NCBI GenBank assembly: GCA_016719295.1
Contig: JADKAF010000001.1
Coordinates: 4,154,001 to 4,218,000, forward strand
DNA length: 64,000 nucleotides
DNA from: Planctomycetota bacterium
Lineage (GTDB): Bacteria; Planctomycetota; UBA1135; JADKAF01
Direction of reading: 5' to 3'
A model generated the notes under the pieces. That model saw nothing but the letters and a program-made list of their open reading frames with translations. It was not told where the DNA came from and did not search any database. Below are positions 61,075 through 64,000 of the stretch, one piece after another. Both the position numbers and the translations under genes were made by a program. The stretch's first letter is position 1. Every line of letters begins with the position of its first letter.

Positions 61075-63348
61075 ATGCACGCGCCGTACCTCTCGCACTT
61101 GCCCCGCTGGCTCACCGCGAGCTTGCTCTTCCTCGGAACAACCTTGGGCTCCGGCGTCACGGCGCTCGCGCAGCTCGCGTGGACGGAGCGCGTCGTGATC
61201 GCGCCACCTTCGCGCGTCGATGGCGCCTTCGTGCACGACGAGCTCCACGAGCGGAGCATCCTCTTCGGCGGGCACGACCTCTCCTCGGGACGACAGGACA
61301 CCTGGCGCTGGGACGGCAGGGAATGGACCGAGCTCGTTCCCGCGACCTCGCCTTCGCTGCGCTGGGAACACGCCATGGTGGCCCTGCCGAACGAAGGCGT
61401 GCTCCTCTTCGGCGGACAGAACGGCGTCGTTCCTCTCGGCGATACCTGGCGCTTCGACGGCACGACCTGGGTCGAGCTGCATCCGGCGAGCTCGCCTTCG
61501 CCGCGTCGCGGTCATGCGATGGCCTACGACCTCGCTCGTCAGCGCGTCGTGCTCTTCGGCGGCGTCGGTCCGCTCGGGCCTCTCAACGACGTCTGGGAGT
61601 GGGACGGCGCGACCTGGTCGCAGGCGCTGCCGGCGTCGGCCCCGGCGGTGCGTTCCTTCTGCGGGCTCGTCTACGATCGCGCGCGCGGCAACACCGTGCT
61701 CTTCGGCGGCTTCGACGCCTCGCAGGCGCCGCTCAGCGACACCTGGATCTGGAACGGCATCAGCTGGACGCGGCGCACGCCGAGCGCGAGTCCCTCGGTG
61801 CGCGCGCGCTCGCCGCTCGCGTACGACATCGCGCGCTCGCGCGTCGTGCTCTTCGGTGGTCAGAACGCCACGACGGCGCTCGCCGACACCTGGGAATGGG
61901 ATGGCACGACGTGGCGCAATCTGGCGCCGGCCGCTCCGGTGCCGAGCGCAGGTTACGGCCACGGGATCTGCTTTCACCCCAGCCAGGAACGCACGCTGCT
62001 CTTCGGTGGACGCGGCACCAGCGGGCTTCGAACGACCGAGGCGTGGGAGTGGAATGGCGCGCGCTGGAGCTCGCTCTCGACCGAGCTCCCGCCGGCGCGG
62101 CGCCATCACTCGATGGCCTTCGACTCGGCGCGCGGGCGCAGCGTGGTCTTCGGCGGTGCCGGCGCCACGGCGTGGCTCGCGGACACGTGGGAATGGGACG
62201 GCATCCGCTGGCGGCGCATGGCGACGACGGGACCCGCGGCGCGCATCGGACACGCGCTCGCGTTCGACAGCGCGCGCGGTAGGACGATCCTCTTCGGCGG
62301 CGACACGGGCTCCATCGTTCAGGACACCTGGAGCTGGAACGGGACGAGCTGGCAGCAGCTCAGCCCGGCGACGTCGCCGCCGGCGCGGCGCCTGCACGCG
62401 ATGGTCTACGACGCAGCGCGAGACCGCATCGTGCTCTTCGGCGGGCATCGCGTCGGCGGCTACTACGACGACACCTGGGAGTTCGACGGCACGACGTGGC
62501 AGCAGCGCGCGGTCAGCGGGCCGCCCGGATGGGACCACTACGGCGCGGCCTACGACCTGGAGCGCGAGCGCACCGTGCTCACGTACAACACGGGCTCGCA
62601 GCGCATCACCTGGGAGTGGGATGGCACGACGTGGACCCAGGCGCATCCGGTCGTCACGCCGCCGGGCATCTGGCAGGCCCCTCTCGTCTACGACGCCGCG
62701 CGCGCGCGTTGCGTGCTCGCCGGGAGCCTGAACGGCTCCAGCGTGCTCGAGGTCTGGGAGTACGACGGCGCGAACTGGTCGCAGCGGCGCCCCAGCGGTT
62801 CACCCGCCGGACGCAACGAGCACCACGCGGTCTACGACAACGTCCGCGGCAGGGTCGTCCTCTTCGGTGGCTATCTCCCGACCAACGTCCCGGTGAACGA
62901 CACTTGGGAGTATGGCACCGACGCCATCTCCGCCTTCAACACCTACGGAACGGGTTGCCTCGGCAGCCGCGGCGTGCCGAGCCTCACCGGTCTCCCCGGG
63001 AGCCGGCCCGTGCTAGGAGACGTGCTGCGCGTGCGGATCGACACGCTCCCGCTCGTGTGGACGCCGACGTTCATGTACCTCGGTCTCTCGGACTCCTTCT
63101 TCAGCGGTATCCCGCTGCCTCTCGATCTCGGCGTCGCCGGCATGCCGGGCTGCTGGCTGCTGCAGAGCGCGGACGTCCTCCTGCCGATCCAGAACGCCGG
63201 TGGCAGCGCGCTGTTCCTGCTGCCGTTGCCCGACGATGGCTCGTTGCTCGGGTTCTCGTTCTTCCTGCAGGCGGCGGTCGTCGATCGCAACGCGAACGCC
63301 CCGGGCTTCATCTGGTCGAACGGCGGAGCGGGACGGATCGGCGCCTGA
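61075..63348 (+). CDS. Secreted kelch-repeat (galactose-oxidase-like) protein
   Basis: A 757-residue exported protein. A signal segment (about 12-33) is followed by about 12 kelch-type repeats of 50-57 residues. Each consists of a hydrophobic strand ending LFGG, then a D-T-W-E-W-D-G-T-T-W strand (for example ADTWEWDGTTW), so one or two beta-propellers are expected; repeats 10 and 11 have lost the LFGG. The final 100 residues (from TYGTGCLGS) form a domain with FFSGIPLPLDLGVAGMPGC and GFSFFLQAAVVDRNANAPG that matches the C-terminus of the protein at 10080. AACGGAGGA lies 6 bp before the ATG, one of the strongest ribosome sites in the window. Confidence 0.92.
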   Translation: MHAPYLSHLPRWLTASLLFLGTTLGSGVTALAQLAWTERVVIAPPSRVDGAFVHDELHERSILFGGHDLSSGRQDTWRWDGREWTELVPATSPSLRWEHAMVALPNEGVLLFGGQNGVVPLGDTWRFDGTTWVELHPASSPSPRRGHAMAYDLARQRVVLFGGVGPLGPLNDVWEWDGATWSQALPASAPAVRSFCGLVYDRARGNTVLFGGFDASQAPLSDTWIWNGISWTRRTPSASPSVRARSPLAYDIARSRVVLFGGQNATTALADTWEWDGTTWRNLAPAAPVPSAGYGHGICFHPSQERTLLFGGRGTSGLRTTEAWEWNGARWSSLSTELPPARRHHSMAFDSARGRSVVFGGAGATAWLADTWEWDGIRWRRMATTGPAARIGHALAFDSARGRTILFGGDTGSIVQDTWSWNGTSWQQLSPATSPPARRLHAMVYDAARDRIVLFGGHRVGGYYDDTWEFDGTTWQQRAVSGPPGWDHYGAAYDLERERTVLTYNTGSQRITWEWDGTTWTQAHPVVTPPGIWQAPLVYDAARARCVLAGSLNGSSVLEVWEYDGANWSQRRPSGSPAGRNEHHAVYDNVRGRVVLFGGYLPTNVPVNDTWEYGTDAISAFNTYGTGCLGSRGVPSLTGLPGSRPVLGDVLRVRIDTLPLVWTPTFMYLGLSDSFFSGIPLPLDLGVAGMPGCWLLQSADVLLPIQNAGGSALFLLPLPDDGSLLGFSFFLQAAVVDRNANAPGFIWSNGGAGRIGA

Positions 63349-63362
63349 GGGCGCTCGTGCGC

Positions 63363-63420
63363 GGAGGAACCCGCCGCTCGCGGCGGGAATCCTCCCCTCC
63401 TCCGCTCCGTCGGCGGAGGA
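63363..63420 (+). terminator. Two consecutive hairpins after the kelch gene
   Basis: First hairpin 63363-63395: GGAGGA and CCCGCCGC pair with GCGGCGGG and TCCTCC. Second hairpin 63398-63420: TCCTCCGC pairs with GCGGAGGA. They fill the gap before the next gene and may end kelch transcripts, though no T tract follows. Confidence 0.55.
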
Positions 63421-63431
63421 CGCTGCGCACC

Positions 63432-64000
63432 ATGCCCACCTCTCGTCGCGAGTTCCTCCTCGGCAGCAGCGCGCTGCTCGCCGGCTGCCAAGGCGCCGGG
63501 CGCACCGCGCACGCCGCGCGCGCCTCGGGCTCGCCGATCTCGAGACGCCGTGGAGCCACGACGCGAGCGACGTTCCGTTCGACGAGGTCATGCAGCGCCT
63601 GTACGCGCAGCCGCTGGCTCCCGAGCTCGTGCTCGACACGCCGGCGCATGTGCCCACCGAGCAGCTCGCCGCGCTCGTGCGCGAAGCCGCGGCAGCGTTC
63701 CTCGAGATGATCGCGCCGCAGCGCCAGACGATCTGGCTGCTGCACCTGATCACCGGGCCCGCGGCGATCGAGCTTCTCCTGCCCGACCTCGACGAAGCGA
63801 GCGGCGCGCTGCTGGTCGGCTACGCGCAGCAGGCCGTCGTCGCGCTCTTCCGCGCGTACGGCGCGCCGTTCACGCCGCGCGCCTCTCTGCACGCCGCGCC
63901 CCGCGCCGAGCCCCGCACCTGGGAAGCGCTGCTCGATCGCGCCGTCGCGCTGGAGTCGGTGCATTCGCTGAAGCTCTTCGAAGCGCTGCTGCGCACCGAG
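63432..64000 (+). CDS. TAT/lipoprotein enzyme, possibly questin-oxidase-like, 3' part missing and frameshifted
   Basis: The start MPTSRREFLLGSSALLAGC combines a twin-arginine motif with a lipobox. After about residue 30 the frame becomes Arg/Ser-rich, whereas the frame two bases on gives good protein: LGLADLETPWSHDASDVPFD, then IAPQRQTIWLLHLITGPAA and LLVGYAQQAVVALFRAYGA, open to the window edge. One extra C in the CC at 63523-63524 would join them as RALGLADLETPW. The helical C-terminal part recalls the questin oxidase (DUF4243) family; this is a weak guess. The gene continues beyond the window. Confidence 0.6.

Noticed and set aside
1..64000. tRNA or rRNA genes
   Set aside because: No T-loop GGTTCGAATCC-like box in a cloverleaf context or rRNA core sequence was noticed; GGTTCGA in the 35-bp repeat is not in a cloverleaf.

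Overview
The window is about 68% GC by eye and is gene-dense on both strands. It looks like a chromosomal piece of a Planctomycetota-type bacterium. This rests on gene content: secreted proteins with PKD, NHL, kelch and IPT/TIG repeats, a tandem DUF1080 protein, several SGNH hydrolases, an Hpr-less receptor-style Ser/Thr kinase with a DWG loop fused to TPR repeats, and many proteins with Sec or TAT signals. The phylum is an inference; no rRNA or tRNA gene was seen.

Positions 1-5.5k: a minus-strand operon of a double DsbD-alpha protein, a DsbD with two thioredoxin tails, and rpiA (cut by the window edge), divergent from an unknown lipoprotein. 5.6-11.1k: three secreted repeat proteins, two of them tandem PKD paralogues with a homogenised 3' end. 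11.2-14.8k: a 35-bp tandem hairpin repeat, a YbjQ protein, CstA and an MFS carrier, ending in a 79-bp perfect palindrome shared with a converging YhhQ gene. 15.5-16.7k: an NHL-repeat secreted protein.

17.3-29.4k is accessory: two AlbA_2/HATPase (Schlafen-like) proteins, a McrB-like AAA+ ATPase directly followed by a McrC/DUF2357-like nuclease, and an unrecognised protein. They sit among housekeeping genes (DUF1697, DUF1080, pirin/HxlR pair, trmO). The second AlbA_2 gene lies between an intact trmO and a broken second trmO whose 3' 407 bp is almost identical to the first.

29.5-53.3k: an IPT/TIG protein, SGNH esterases (one a SGNH-alpha/beta-SGNH triple fusion), the kinase-TPR protein, an amidohydrolase/isochorismatase/MFS operon, a YeiH exporter, a two-gene ABC transporter, a methyltransferase, a rhomboid protease, a Bax-inhibitor-like protein, small lipoproteins and two unknown secreted proteins.

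53.3-60.8k (minus strand) is the lysine/diaminopimelate cluster: asd, an ATL alkyltransferase-like gene, then lysC, dapB, dapA and dapD with 4-bp overlaps, then a deaminase. A REP-associated tyrosine transposase flanked by paired REP palindromes has settled between atl and lysC. 61.1-64k: a 12-repeat kelch protein and the start of a TAT/lipoprotein oxidase-like gene. Four genes carry frameshifts at C/G runs (trmO copy 2, 52.37k, dapA, 63.52k), so assembly indels should be considered before calling pseudogenes.
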